From: Aeromonas simiae
GTDB lineage: Bacteria; Pseudomonadota; Gammaproteobacteria; Enterobacterales; Aeromonadaceae
Length of the DNA stretch: 64,000 bases
Direction of reading: 5' to 3'
NCBI RefSeq assembly: GCF_000820125.1
Contig: NZ_CDBY01000033.1
Location: forward strand, 1 to 64,000
Part shown: piece after piece, positions 47,682 through 56,684 of the stretch
Layout: the number at the start of each line of letters is the position of its first letter
Position numbering within the stretch: position 1 is the first letter of the stretch
Made by a program: the position numbers and the translations under genes
The notes under the pieces: generated by a model
What the model saw: the letters and a program-made list of their open reading frames with translations, nothing else
The model's database searches: none
Told to the model about the DNA's origin: nothing

Positions 47682-48695
47682 TCAACGCTCCAGCATCAGC
47701 TCGGTGAAGGCGTCGATCACCTCCTCCACGTCGTCATCGCTCACCTGCAAATGGGTAACCAGGCGCAGCATTCCGTAACCGGAGCAGAGGATGCCGCGCT
47801 CTTTCATGAACTGGGCGACCTCAGCCAGATCGCGCCCCGCTATGGTCAGAAACAGCATATTGGTCTCGGCGCTGGCCACCTCGATGCCGGGCAGGGCCCC
47901 CAGCCCTTCGGCCAGGCGGGCGGCACGGCGGTGATCGTCTGCCAACCGCTCCACATGATGCTCGAGGGCAAACTGACCGGCCGCCGCCAGCACGCCAGCC
48001 TGGCGCATGCCCCCTCCGAGCATCTTGCGCAGGCGCCGGGCGCGCGCAATCAGGGCGCGGGAGCCCACCAGCAGCGATCCCACCGGCGCCCCCAACCCCT
48101 TGGAGAGACAGACTGAGATGCTGTCAAAATGGGCCGCGATGTCGCGAGCCGGGACGCCACTTGCCACGGCGGCGTTGAACAAGCGGGCCCCGTCGAGGTG
48201 CATGGCCAATCCAGCCCCGCGCGCCCACCGCGATACCTCGGCCAGGTAGTCAAGCGGCAGCACCCGGCCGTTGTGGCTGTTCTCAAGGCAGACCAGACGG
48301 GCCTGCGCAAAATGGACATCGTCGGGCGCCACCGCCGCCTGCAACGCCGGCAGCGGCAAGATGCCGTCGGCCTGCATCGGGATGGCATTGAGCACCACTG
48401 AGCCCAGCACGGCGCTACCGCCTGCCTCATAGCGATAAATGTGGGCGTGATCCCCCACCAGCGCCGCCTCCCCGCGCTGGCAGTGACTCATCACCCCCAA
48501 CAAGTTGGACATGGTGCCGCTTGGCACAAACAGGGCGGCCTCCTTGCCGAGCAGATCGGCGATAAACGCCTCAAGCCGGTTGACGCACGGATCCTCCCCG
48601 TACACATCGTCGCCCACCTGGGCATGCAGCATCACCTGACGCATGTCATCGCTGGGCTGGGTCACCGTATCACTTCGCAGATCAATAAAACGCAT
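47682..48695 (-). CDS. ltaE: low-specificity L-threonine/L-allo-threonine aldolase
   Basis: PLP enzyme splitting L-threonine or L-allo-threonine to glycine and acetaldehyde. 337 residues, very like the L-allo-threonine aldolase of Aeromonas jandaei (338): [55 protein letters not shown]-Lys region [18 protein letters not shown], and [24 protein letters not shown] precedes the ATG. It lies 104 bases after maiA in the same direction; it may belong to the aromatic/glycine catabolic unit or be separate. Confidence 0.95.
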   Translation of the reverse strand: MRFIDLRSDTVTQPSDDMRQVMLHAQVGDDVYGEDPCVNRLEAFIADLLGKEAALFVPSGTMSNLLGVMSHCQRGEAALVGDHAHIYRYEAGGSAVLGSVVLNAIPMQADGILPLPALQAAVAPDDVHFAQARLVCLENSHNGRVLPLDYLAEVSRWARGAGLAMHLDGARLFNAAVASGVPARDIAAHFDSISVCLSKGLGAPVGSLLVGSRALIARARRLRKMLGGGMRQAGVLAAAGQFALEHHVERLADDHRRAARLAEGLGALPGIEVASAETNMLFLTIAGRDLAEVAQFMKERGILCSGYGMLRLVTHLQVSDDDVEEVIDAFTELMLER

Positions 48696-48799
48696 AGATC
48701 CCTCCTTGCTGATCCGACGTTACAAAGCCCTCGCCGGGCAGGCAAGTCATGGTTGACGGGAATGTGAGATAAGTGGCGAGGCGGCGGCCCCGCCGGGGG

Positions 48800-49435
48800 T
48801 TACGAGGCGTCGCTCTGGCGCTCTGGCGCCGCGTCGGCGAAGGCCTGCAACGCCATGCAGCGATCATGGATGCGACACAGGGTGGGGTAGTCAGACAAGT
48901 CCATGTTATAGCGGCGGGCGTTGTAGACCTGGGGCACCAGCATGCAGTCGGCCAGGGTCACCTCGTTGCCGACACAGTAGACACCGGAGCTGGAAGCCAG
49001 CAGCTGCTCAAGGGCCCAGAAGGTCTCGCGGATCCAGTGGTGATACCAGCTTTCCCGCTGCGCCTCGCGCACCCCGAACTCGCTCTCTAAGTAGTTCAAC
49101 ACCCGCAGGTTGTTGAGGGGGTGCACGTCGCAGGCGATCATGTCGACAATCTGGCGCACTCTGGCCCGCTCCTGAGGGGATGAAGGAAGCAGCGGATAGG
49201 CAGGATAGGTCTCGTCGAGGTACTCCATGATGGCGACCGACTGACCGATCCCCCACTCGCCATCGACCAGAAATGGCACCAGTCCCTGCGGATTGAGCCG
49301 GCGATAGGCCTTCTCTTTTTGTTCACCGCCGCGCAGATTGACCGCGACCTGCTCGTAGGCAATCCCCTTGAGACCCAGCACAATACGCACCCGAAAGGTG
49401 GCCGACGACCGCCAATATCCATACAGCTTCAGCAT
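48800..49435 (-). CDS. maiA: maleylacetoacetate isomerase
   Basis: GSH-dependent zeta-class glutathione transferase converting maleylacetoacetate to fumarylacetoacetate in tyrosine degradation. 211 residues. Signature YGYWRSSATFRVRI (zeta-class SSxSxRVR-like motif), NPQGLVPFLVDGEWGIGQSVAI and C-terminal LADCMLVPQVYNARRY. The ATG at 49435 has GGGGA eight bases upstream. Last clear gene of the hppD-hmgA-fahA-maiA operon, 23 bases after fahA. Confidence 0.94.
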   Translation of the reverse strand: MLKLYGYWRSSATFRVRIVLGLKGIAYEQVAVNLRGGEQKEKAYRRLNPQGLVPFLVDGEWGIGQSVAIMEYLDETYPAYPLLPSSPQERARVRQIVDMIACDVHPLNNLRVLNYLESEFGVREAQRESWYHHWIRETFWALEQLLASSSGVYCVGNEVTLADCMLVPQVYNARRYNMDLSDYPTLCRIHDRCMALQAFADAAPERQSDAS

Positions 49436-49458
49436 AGTGTTCCCCACAGTGGTACTCC

Positions 49459-50448
49459 CTAACGCGGCGGACAGGCCATGACCTCCTGCTCGATACGGCC
49501 AAAGATCGGCTGGCCGGCCCGATCGCGCATCATGATGGTCACTCTATCACCAAAGCGCAAAAAGGGAGTAGAAGCTGCGCCGCAATCCATGATCTCAAGC
49601 ATCCTTCGCTCCGCCAGGCAGGATGAGCCGGCGCTGCGATCATAGTTAGAGACGGTGCCGGAGCCGATAATGGTGCCCGCCCCGAGTGGCCGGGTACGGG
49701 CGGCATGGGCAATCAGGGTGGGGAAAGTGAAGGTCATGTCGCAGCCTGCATCGGGGGCGCCAAACAGGGCGTCATTGAGCCAGGTTTCGAGCTTCAGATG
49801 CACCTTGCCCCCCTGCCAGGCATCCCCCAGCTCATCCGGGGTAACCGCCAGCGGTGAGAAGGCGCTCGATGGCTTGGACTGGAAAAAACCAAACCCCTTG
49901 GCCAGCTCCCCCGGGATCAGGTTTCTCAGGCTCACGTCGTTGACCAGCATCAGCAGCTTGATGTGATCCAGCGCCGCCGCCTCGCTCACCCCCATGGGCA
50001 CGTCGTCGGTGATGACCGCCACCTCGGACTCAAAATCGATGCCCCACCCCTCGTCCGCCATCCGGATCGGATCGCGCGGGGCGATGAAGCTGTCACTCCC
50101 CCCTTGATAAATGAGCGGCTCGTGCCAGAAATGCGCGGGCATCTCGGCGCCGCGCGCCTTGCGCACCAGCTCGACGTGGTTGACGTAGGCGCTGCCATCC
50201 GCCCACTGGTAGGCGCGCGGCAGGGGCGAGAGGCAGGCAGCCTCATCAAACGGGAAGGCCTCGGCCTGCACGCCGTCGCACAAATCGCGATAGACCTGTG
50301 CCAAGCGTGGGGCCAGGCTCGCCCACTCGTCGAGCGCCGCCTGCAAGGTCGACGCGAGGTGGCCCACCCGGCAGGCGCGGGTCAGATCCCGGCTCACCAC
50401 CACCAGCTCGCCGTCGCGGCGGCCATTTCTCAATGTGGCCAGTTTCAT
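49459..50448 (-). CDS. fahA: fumarylacetoacetate hydrolase family protein
   Basis: Cleaves fumarylacetoacetate to fumarate and acetoacetate, the last step of tyrosine breakdown. 329 residues, the bacterial shorter form. FAH motifs: YVNHVELVRKARGAE, metal-binding IDFESEVAVI (E-x-E-like), DVSLRNLIPGELAKGFGFFQSKP and LGAGTIIGSGTVSNYD. Its ATG follows the hmgA stop directly (TAAATG), so it is coupled. Confidence 0.93.
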   Translation of the reverse strand: MKLATLRNGRRDGELVVVSRDLTRACRVGHLASTLQAALDEWASLAPRLAQVYRDLCDGVQAEAFPFDEAACLSPLPRAYQWADGSAYVNHVELVRKARGAEMPAHFWHEPLIYQGGSDSFIAPRDPIRMADEGWGIDFESEVAVITDDVPMGVSEAAALDHIKLLMLVNDVSLRNLIPGELAKGFGFFQSKPSSAFSPLAVTPDELGDAWQGGKVHLKLETWLNDALFGAPDAGCDMTFTFPTLIAHAARTRPLGAGTIIGSGTVSNYDRSAGSSCLAERRMLEIMDCGAASTPFLRFGDRVTIMMRDRAGQPIFGRIEQEVMACPPR

Positions 50449-51594
50449 TTACTTCTCCTTACTCTGGCGCTGCCAGCTGTTGACATATTCCCGCACCTCG
50501 ACCGCCTCGCACACCGGCCCCAGGGTGAGTGCGTCGCGACAATCGAGCATCACCGCCACCTCGTCGGTGAAGGTCTTGGCGTGGGCCTGCCCGGCGGCAA
50601 ACGCCTTGGGGTGCGGCCCGTGGGTAAAGCCGGCCGGGTGGAGGGTGAGCATGCCACGCGCTATGTTGTCGCGGCTGAAAAACGCCCCGGCGTGGTAGAA
50701 CAGCACCTCGTCGTAGTCGTCGTTGTTGTGGTAGAAGGGCACCCTGAGGGCCCCCGGATCGCTCTCGATGGGGCGCGGCACGAAGGTGCAGACCACAAAA
50801 CGGCTCGCCACGAAGGTGGTGTGGGCCGAAGGGGGCAGGTGATAGCGGTGGCTCATCAGGGGGCGGATGTCGCGCCAGTTGAGCCTGACCACACACAGAT
50901 CCCCGTGCCAGCCGATGGCATCGAGGGGGTTGAACGGCCAGGTGACGACCGACACCTGGTTGTGGCGCTTTATCTGCAATGACCAGGGCGCCTCATCCTG
51001 CTGGGCAAGGAAGCGCTCGTCGATGGCCGGCACCTCGAGCACGGCCGGATCGAAGATGGCGTGGTTGCCCACCAGCCCCCGCTCCGGCAACTGAAAGCTG
51101 TCGTTGGTCGCCTCGATCAGCAGCACGAACAGGGGCGCGCTCGGCTCGATCCGCCACATGGTGCCGCGCGGGATGAGCAGGTAATCCCCCTGGCTGAAGC
51201 TAAGATGGCCGTAGTCGCAAAACAGCTCCCCAGCCCCTTCGTGGATGAACAGCAGCTCGTCCCCGTCGGCATTGCGCACCAGAAACGGCATGGGCCCGGG
51301 CAGGCGCCAGATGCGGTAACTGCAGTGGGCGTTAAAGAGCAGATCGGGCACCACCCAGGGGGAGAGGCTGCTCACCGCTTCACCGAGCGCGTTGAGGTTG
51401 AGCAGATGGGGGCGCAATGGCCCCTCCCAGCCAATCCAGTCGGTCGGAGGATGGCGGTGATGAAGATGGGAGGCGGGGCCGAAAAAGCCGGCTCGCCCCA
51501 GCTCCCGCTCGTAGATGGCCCCTTCCGGAAGATCGGCGTGAGCCTGCCGTGAACTGATCCCCTCACGGTGGGGGAAGCTTATCCATTTACGCAT
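50449..51594 (-). CDS. hmgA: homogentisate 1,2-dioxygenase
   Basis: Fe(II) ring-cleaving dioxygenase opening homogentisate to maleylacetoacetate. About 381 residues. Cupin-like core with iron ligands suggested in HNNDDYDEVLFYHAG (His/Glu) and LHPAGFTHGPHP (His). Starts at 51594 (MRKWISFPHREG), overlapping the hppD stop by 8 bases (ATGCGTAA). Shorter than eukaryotic HGD (about 445) and similar to gammaproteobacterial forms. Loss of this gene would be expected to give pyomelanin; the copy here looks intact. Confidence 0.93.
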   Translation of the reverse strand: MRKWISFPHREGISSRQAHADLPEGAIYERELGRAGFFGPASHLHHRHPPTDWIGWEGPLRPHLLNLNALGEAVSSLSPWVVPDLLFNAHCSYRIWRLPGPMPFLVRNADGDELLFIHEGAGELFCDYGHLSFSQGDYLLIPRGTMWRIEPSAPLFVLLIEATNDSFQLPERGLVGNHAIFDPAVLEVPAIDERFLAQQDEAPWSLQIKRHNQVSVVTWPFNPLDAIGWHGDLCVVRLNWRDIRPLMSHRYHLPPSAHTTFVASRFVVCTFVPRPIESDPGALRVPFYHNNDDYDEVLFYHAGAFFSRDNIARGMLTLHPAGFTHGPHPKAFAAGQAHAKTFTDEVAVMLDCRDALTLGPVCEAVEVREYVNSWQRQSKEK

Positions 51595-52690
51595 GACCCA
51601 GTACCCCGCGGCGGATCTGATCTTGTTCAATCGATTCGAACAGGGCCTGGAAGTTGCCCTCCCCAAACCCCTCGTTGCCCTTGCGCTGGATGATCTCGAA
51701 AAAGACCGGGCCGATGACGGTGTCGGTGAAGATTTGCAGCAATATCCCCTCCTTGGCGGGGGCCCCGTCGATGAGGATGCGCAGCTCGCGCAGCGCATCG
51801 AGCGGCTCCCCATGGCCGGGCACCCGCTCGTCCACCTTCTCGTAGTAGGTATCAGGGGTCGCCATGAAGCCGGTCCCCCGGCTGCGCAGGGTGCGAACCG
51901 TGTGGTAGATGTCGCAGGTGGCGAGGGCGATGTGCTGGATCCCCTCCCCCTTGTACTGGCGCAGGTACTCCTCAATTTGTGACTGGTCGTCCGCCGACTC
52001 GTTGATGGGGATGCGGATCTTGCCGCACGGGGCGGTCATGGCGCGCGAGTGCAGGCCGGTCAGCTTGCCCTCGATGTCGAAGTAGCGGATCTCGCGAAAA
52101 TTGCCGATGCGCTCGTAGAAGTGGGCCCACACGTCCATGTTGCCGCGATAGACGTTGTGGGTCAGGTGATCGATCTCGGTCAGCCCCGCGTCCACCGACC
52201 CCATGCGCGCCTGCCAGTCCGGGTAGAAGAGAAAATCCACCTCATAGATGGAGCCGCGCTCCCCGTAGCGATCGACAAAGGCCAGGGTGCTCTCGCCGAT
52301 GCCATAGATGGCCGGGATGTTGAGCTCCATCGGCCCTATCTTGCCGACAAACGGCTTGGCCCCCTGGGCCAGGGCGTGCTGCTGCGCCAGGCCGGCATCG
52401 GCCACCCGAAACGCCATGCCGCACACGCTCGGGCCGTGCTGCGCGGCGAACGCCTCGGCCTGGGAGTGGGGCTCGGCGTTGATGATGAAGTTGATCGCCC
52501 CCTGGCGATAGAGCCAGCACTGCTTGTGGCGATGCTTGGCCACCTCGGCAAAGCCGAGGGAGGTAAACAGGCTCTTGAGCGCCGCGATGCCGGCTGCGGT
52601 AGGGGCCGTGAACTCGACGTATTCGAAACCGTCGGTGCCGAGGGGGTTACGGATCACCGGCTGCTGCTGGGGAGAGGCGGCATGACGCAT
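51587..52690 (-). CDS. hppD: 4-hydroxyphenylpyruvate dioxygenase
   Basis: Non-heme iron VOC-fold enzyme making homogentisate from 4-hydroxyphenylpyruvate. 367 residues. Two VOC domains; the iron triad is visible as His in IDHLTHNVYRG, His in IQHIALAT and Glu in FFEIIQRKGN. C-terminal helix FGEGNFQALFESIEQDQIRRG is typical. AAGGAG lies eight bases before the ATG. First gene of the leftward hppD-hmgA-fahA-maiA operon. Confidence 0.96.
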   Translation of the reverse strand: MRHAASPQQQPVIRNPLGTDGFEYVEFTAPTAAGIAALKSLFTSLGFAEVAKHRHKQCWLYRQGAINFIINAEPHSQAEAFAAQHGPSVCGMAFRVADAGLAQQHALAQGAKPFVGKIGPMELNIPAIYGIGESTLAFVDRYGERGSIYEVDFLFYPDWQARMGSVDAGLTEIDHLTHNVYRGNMDVWAHFYERIGNFREIRYFDIEGKLTGLHSRAMTAPCGKIRIPINESADDQSQIEEYLRQYKGEGIQHIALATCDIYHTVRTLRSRGTGFMATPDTYYEKVDERVPGHGEPLDALRELRILIDGAPAKEGILLQIFTDTVIGPVFFEIIQRKGNEGFGEGNFQALFESIEQDQIRRGVLGHA

Positions 52691-52706
52691 GGGAGGCTCC
52701 TTTTCG

Positions 52707-52725
52707 ACAAATGTTATCCATTTGT
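52707..52725. promoter_or_regulatory. candidate operator of the homogentisate operon
   Basis: ACAAATG (52707-52713), TTATC, CATTTGT (52719-52725): a perfect 7-base inverted repeat 17 bases before the hppD start. Its TGT/ACA ends are loosely like a TyrR box (TGTAAA-N6-TTTACA), but spacing differs; HmgR-like control is also possible. Confidence 0.45.
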
Positions 52726-52874
52726 TTCATTTAGGCGCGAGGGGGCGGGAAAAGAAAGAGAGGCGCAGGGAAGCGCCGGCCCACTGTGGCCAGGCGCGGA
52801 TGTAAAGATGCGGTTACTGTTGCGCCACCCCTTACCAGATCTGGCGTCGCGGGCAGCAGGGCGTCACGCCGCTG

Positions 52875-53501
52875 TTACAGTGACCATGTCCGGGCCGCGA
52901 CGGCGGGCAGGGAGCGCCGGGCCTTCGTCAGTTGCCGGGCGCTGGGGTTGATAAGCCAAGCCTGCTCACCCAGCGCGAGCAGCGGCAGATCAGAGAGGCT
53001 ATCGGAGAGGGCCAGCGCAAAGGCGTGGGGGGGCAAGGCGGCCCGCTTGGCCGCCCCGAAGCAGTAGTGGCGCGGCACGATGGCCCCATAGCGGCGCTCC
53101 ATCCGGCTGCCAATGAGGCGGGCCACCGACCCTCCGACCCACTGCTGATGCAAACGCCGGCGCACCAGGGCGCGCGGCGAGGCGCTCACAATCCAGACGC
53201 GTCCCCCCTCCCGCTCAAGCAGCGCCGCCGCCTCGGCAAACAGGGGGGGCGAGCGGGCCGCCACCGCCTTGATCCAGCGCCGCCAGTCGCCCCCTCTGGC
53301 CCCCAGGGTGGCGCACCACCAGATGAGCCAGACGGCGGCGAAGCGGCAACGTGGCCAGAGCAGGGCGATCAGCGGAGCGCCGAGCAGCAGCAATAACAGG
53401 GGCCAGCGCCGGGCTCGCACTATGTGGCGCAGCAAGGCGGCATGGGCGTCGCCAGGGGTCAGGGTGCCGTCATAGTCGGCGAGGATAGCGGCGCCGGTCA
53501 C
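52875..53501 (-). CDS. HAD-superfamily phosphatase, PgpC-like
   Basis: 208 residues. HAD motif I LADYDGTLTPGD (nucleophile Asp, DxDGT), motif II VWIVSASP, motif IV ALSDSLSDLPLL. A hydrophobic Leu-rich segment (RWPLLLLLLGAPLIALLW) at about 33-50 likely anchors it in the membrane. The arrangement resembles E. coli PgpC (phosphatidylglycerophosphatase C), which also has an early membrane segment; a serine-phosphatase-like role cannot be excluded. Its start overlaps the RluA-family gene stop by ATGA. Confidence 0.8.
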   Translation of the reverse strand: MTGAAILADYDGTLTPGDAHAALLRHIVRARRWPLLLLLLGAPLIALLWPRCRFAAVWLIWWCATLGARGGDWRRWIKAVAARSPPLFAEAAALLEREGGRVWIVSASPRALVRRRLHQQWVGGSVARLIGSRMERRYGAIVPRHYCFGAAKRAALPPHAFALALSDSLSDLPLLALGEQAWLINPSARQLTKARRSLPAVAARTWSL

Positions 53502-54142
53502 GGCGTTAACGCCTCGATGGCGCGCCGGGTCTCCGGCAACAGGAAGGCCTCGCCCACCTCGGGCGGGCAGACGAAGTCAAAGGCCTCACCGCCGTGCGTA
53601 AAATTGAGCCGCCAGGCGTGCAGGTAGCCACGCTCGGCCGGCGTGCCGCCGTAACGCTCGTCACCCAGGATCGGGGCCCCCACGCTTTTCAGGGCGACCC
53701 GGATCTGGTGGGTCTTGCCGGTCTCGGGGCGAATACGAAACAGCCGCAATCCCTCGCGAACCAAGGTGGAGTCAAAGCGGCTGATGGCGGGGTTATCTTG
53801 GGAGCGCGTCAGCATCCAGCTGCCGCCGCGCCCCTTTTTCATGTCCCCCTTGATCAGCCCCTGCTTCTTGAGGGGGCGACGATCGGAGAGGGCCAGATAC
53901 TGCTTTTTGATGCGCCGCTCGGCAAACCCCTGGCTCAAGGCCCGGTTCGCCTCCGGGTGGCGCGCCAGCAGCAGCAACCCCGAGGTCATCTTGTCGAGGC
54001 GGTGCACCGGATAAAGCGCGAGCCCGGTCGCCTCGCGCACTAAGGTGACGAGACCCGGCGCTCCGTTCTCCTCGTGCATGCCAATGCCCGGCGACTTGTC
54101 GATGAGCAGAAAATCGGGGTGGCGCAGCAGTTCGCGAAACAT
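53498..54142 (-). CDS. RluA-family pseudouridine synthase
   Basis: 214-residue short RluA-type RNA pseudouridine synthase without an S4 domain. Catalytic Asp in VHRLDKMTSGLLLLA; further family blocks RRIKKQYLAL, ETGKTHQIRVAL and LGDERYGG. The size and lack of S4 match the TIGR01621-type subfamily of Vibrio/Shewanella/Aeromonas, whose RNA target is not known to me. Start 54142 (MFRELLRHP) has GGAG five to six bases upstream; the long upstream extension is rejected. Coupled to the downstream HAD gene. Confidence 0.9.
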   Translation of the reverse strand: MFRELLRHPDFLLIDKSPGIGMHEENGAPGLVTLVREATGLALYPVHRLDKMTSGLLLLARHPEANRALSQGFAERRIKKQYLALSDRRPLKKQGLIKGDMKKGRGGSWMLTRSQDNPAISRFDSTLVREGLRLFRIRPETGKTHQIRVALKSVGAPILGDERYGGTPAERGYLHAWRLNFTHGGEAFDFVCPPEVGEAFLLPETRRAIEALTP

Positions 54143-54217
54143 GAATTCTCCAACACGGGCAACGAGGCGGGAATTGTAAGGGGCAAAGGAACCCGGCACA
54201 AATCCGCGCCGGATCAC

Positions 54218-54255
54218 GCCGGGGGGCCCCACCCCTTGGCGTGGAGCCCCCCGGC
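54218..54255. repeat. very GC-rich long hairpin in the leader of the 54.3-kb gene
   Basis: GCCGGGGGGC (54218-54227) and GCCCCCCGGC (54246-54255) are exact complements, with an inner CCAC/GTGG stem, giving a nearly continuous 14-base-pair hairpin with an 8-base loop. It ends 31 bases before the ATG at 54287. No T-tract follows, so a simple terminator is unlikely. Confidence 0.7.
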
Positions 54256-54286
54256 CAGTAAAGTAGGCCCCTGTTTCGGGGGAGCC

Positions 54287-55243
54287 ATGACCAATATCGA
54301 CTTTTCTTCCGGCCAGCTCAGGGAGGTGGCCGAACAGCTGATGGCGCAGGAGTCTGTGCTGATCCGCTCGCGCAACCTGCAACCGCTGGTGAGCCTGATG
54401 CTGGAGCACGCCCTGCTAGTTGGCCACGCCCCCCACCGCTATGGCCTCACCGACGCGGGGCGGCGCTACCTCACCCGCGCCCTGACGCTCGGCGAGCTGC
54501 GCCAGGCCCCCACCGACCCCGAGCAGTGGCTGCATGAACAGGGGCTCCCGCTGCCCACCCCGGTCAACCTGCGTCTGCTGGCCGCCCTCTATCGTCGCCA
54601 CGGCGGCAACGGCCGCCCCCTCTTCTCTCCCGACGAAGAGGTGCGTTTTGCCGAGCAAGGGGTCGAGCTGTGCCGGGATCGCCTGCTGCGCCTGCGCACT
54701 TCGCTGCCCCTGAGCCTGTTTTTCCAAGGGGGAAGACTGGTCGACGGCGCCCCGCTGCTTGAGGCCCTCGGCGAGATCAGCCTGCCCGAACGCGCCCTGC
54801 CCGGTCTTGGCAAGATCATCAGCAACGGCGAGCCGCTCACGCGCCTCATCACCACCGATCGCACCGGGGTCTTCACCGCCCTGCCGCTGCCCCCCGATAC
54901 CCTGCTGGCCTGGCTGCCGCCCGGTGGTCATGAGCTGATCGCCCCCCTGTTCGCCGCCCTCCCCGCGACCGTCAGCTGGAGCCACCTGACCGATCTCGAG
55001 CCGGCCGGGCTGGAGCGTACCCGCACGCTGGCCGAGCGGATCGGTCGCCCCCTCAGCTGCTGGCTGCCGACCGATCTATCGCCGCACCTGCGCCACTATG
55101 CTCGCCCGCTGGAGCACGCCACCTGGGAGCCAAGCCGCCTGCCGCGCCCCCTGCTGGCCCGCCTCACCCCCCTCATCGAGCAGGGGTTAGGGCTGCCGGC
55201 CGAGCTGCTGGCACTGGCCCATCATTGGGATGCGGTCGGCTAA
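54287..55243 (+). CDS. protein of unknown function, possible degenerate TOPRIM-like C-terminus
   Basis: 318 residues, not recognised with confidence. N-terminal helical region (1-110) with a winged-helix feel (PLVSLMLEHALLVGHAPHRYGLTDAGRRYLT), middle region 110-200, and a C-terminal part where LITTDRTGVFTALP and SHLTDLEPAGLERTRTLAERIGRP recall the TOPRIM-like end of DUF2220/JetD proteins (GDLDPxG motif), though the acidic residues are not all present. No Wadjet (jetABC) genes are nearby. The start at 54287 has GGGGGAG just upstream. No signal peptide or membrane helix. The fold suggestion is weak inference. Confidence 0.6.
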   Translation: MTNIDFSSGQLREVAEQLMAQESVLIRSRNLQPLVSLMLEHALLVGHAPHRYGLTDAGRRYLTRALTLGELRQAPTDPEQWLHEQGLPLPTPVNLRLLAALYRRHGGNGRPLFSPDEEVRFAEQGVELCRDRLLRLRTSLPLSLFFQGGRLVDGAPLLEALGEISLPERALPGLGKIISNGEPLTRLITTDRTGVFTALPLPPDTLLAWLPPGGHELIAPLFAALPATVSWSHLTDLEPAGLERTRTLAERIGRPLSCWLPTDLSPHLRHYARPLEHATWEPSRLPRPLLARLTPLIEQGLGLPAELLALAHHWDAVG

Positions 55244-55423
55244 ACGGAGCGGGCAGCCGGCCTCGTTTATGCCACCGACCCCACGCTTTTTCCCTTCGCT
55301 ATTTTCCCCCTCTCCTTGCAGTGGTATAAAGAAACAACAGAGGCGCCCCTGCGCAGCAGTCGGGCGCTTCTGTTTGCCCCCAGGGATTGCCACCATCAAA
55401 AACAACGGAATACAGGGATCATC

Positions 55424-56614
55424 ATGTTTGAAAAGGTTGTAGCCGCCCCCGCAGACCCCATCCTCGGCCTGACTGAAGCATTTCGCAGCGACCCGCGCCA
55501 GGACAAGATCAATCTGGGCGTCGGCATCTACAAGGACGAATCGGGCGCCACCCCCATCCTCAAGTGCGTCAAGCTGGCCGAACAGAAGCTGCTGACCGAC
55601 GAAAAGACCAAGAACTACCTCGGCATCGAAGGTAACCAGGAGTACGCCCGCATCGTGCAGGGCCTGCTGTTTGGCAAGGGAGCCGAGCTCATCAATGCCG
55701 GCCGTGCCAAGACCGCACAGGCACCGGGTGGTACCGGCGCCCTGCGTATCGCCGCCGAGTTCATCGCCCGCAACCAGCTCTCCAAGACCGTCTGGATCTC
55801 CGATCCGACCTGGGCCAACCACGTCAGCGTGTTCCAGGCCGCCGGTCTCGAGGTGAAGTGGTACAAGTACTACGACGCCACCAGCAAGGATCTCGACTTC
55901 GCCGCCATGCAAGCCTCCCTGAGCGAGGCCCAGCGTGGTGACGTGGTGCTCTTCCACGGCTGCTGCCACAACCCGACCGGGATCGATCCGACCGCCGCCC
56001 AGTGGGAAGCGCTGGCCAAGCAGAGCGCCGCCGCCGGCTGGCTGCCCCTGTTCGACTTCGCCTACCAGGGCTTTGCCCGTGGCATCGAAGAGGACGCCGA
56101 GGGGCTGCGCATCTTCGCCCGCTCCCACCGCGAACTGCTGGTCGCCAGCTCCTTCTCCAAGAACTTCGGCCTCTATAACGAGCGGGTCGGCGCCTTCACC
56201 CTGGTTGCCGACAGCAAGGAGGTCGCCGACACCGCCTTCACCCAGGTCAAGACCGTCATTCGCGCCAACTACTCCAACCCCCCCTCCCACGGCGCTGCCG
56301 TGGTGACCGCCGTGGTCAATGATCCGGCCCTCTTTGAGCTGTGGGTGAGCGAAGTGGCCGAGATGCGCGTGCGCATCCGTGAGATGCGCGAGCTGCTGGT
56401 GGCCAAGCTGGCCGAGCGTGGCGTAAACCAGGACTTCTCCTTCATCGCCCGCCAGAACGGCATGTTCTCCTTCTCCGGTCTCTCCAAGGAGCAGGTAGCC
56501 CGCCTCAAGGACGAGTTCGCCATCTACATCGTCGGCTCCGGCCGGATCAGCGTGGCCGGGATCACCCGCGCCAACATCGATCCCCTGTGTGACGCCATCG
56601 CCAAGGTGCTGTAA
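55424..56614 (+). CDS. aspC: aromatic/aspartate aminotransferase (class I, AspC/TyrB)
   Basis: PLP enzyme interconverting aspartate and oxaloacetate (and often aromatic amino acids) with glutamate/2-oxoglutarate. 396 residues, as E. coli AspC. Motifs: [43 protein letters not shown] and the PLP-lysine region [17 protein letters not shown]; substrate Arg in [10 protein letters not shown]. The start at 55424 has AGGGA six bases upstream. Monocistronic with its own terminator. It could also act as TyrB, feeding the hppD pathway. Confidence 0.94.
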   Translation: MFEKVVAAPADPILGLTEAFRSDPRQDKINLGVGIYKDESGATPILKCVKLAEQKLLTDEKTKNYLGIEGNQEYARIVQGLLFGKGAELINAGRAKTAQAPGGTGALRIAAEFIARNQLSKTVWISDPTWANHVSVFQAAGLEVKWYKYYDATSKDLDFAAMQASLSEAQRGDVVLFHGCCHNPTGIDPTAAQWEALAKQSAAAGWLPLFDFAYQGFARGIEEDAEGLRIFARSHRELLVASSFSKNFGLYNERVGAFTLVADSKEVADTAFTQVKTVIRANYSNPPSHGAAVVTAVVNDPALFELWVSEVAEMRVRIREMRELLVAKLAERGVNQDFSFIARQNGMFSFSGLSKEQVARLKDEFAIYIVGSGRISVAGITRANIDPLCDAIAKVL

Positions 56615-56638
56615 GCGCCACCTGATCCGCACGATCGA

Positions 56639-56668
56639 AAAAGGCCCGCAGATGCGGGCCTTTCTTAT
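56639..56668 (+). terminator. terminator of aspC
   Basis: GGCCCGC, AGAT loop, GCGGGCC followed by TTTCTTAT, preceded by an A-run; may also serve the convergent SYLF gene. Confidence 0.88.
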
Positions 56669-56684
56669 GGATGCGCGTCAGCGC

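Noticed and set aside
53498-54409. 303-residue RluA-family protein
   Set aside because: Residues before MFRELLRHP have no similarity to the family and overlap the structured leader of the divergent gene.
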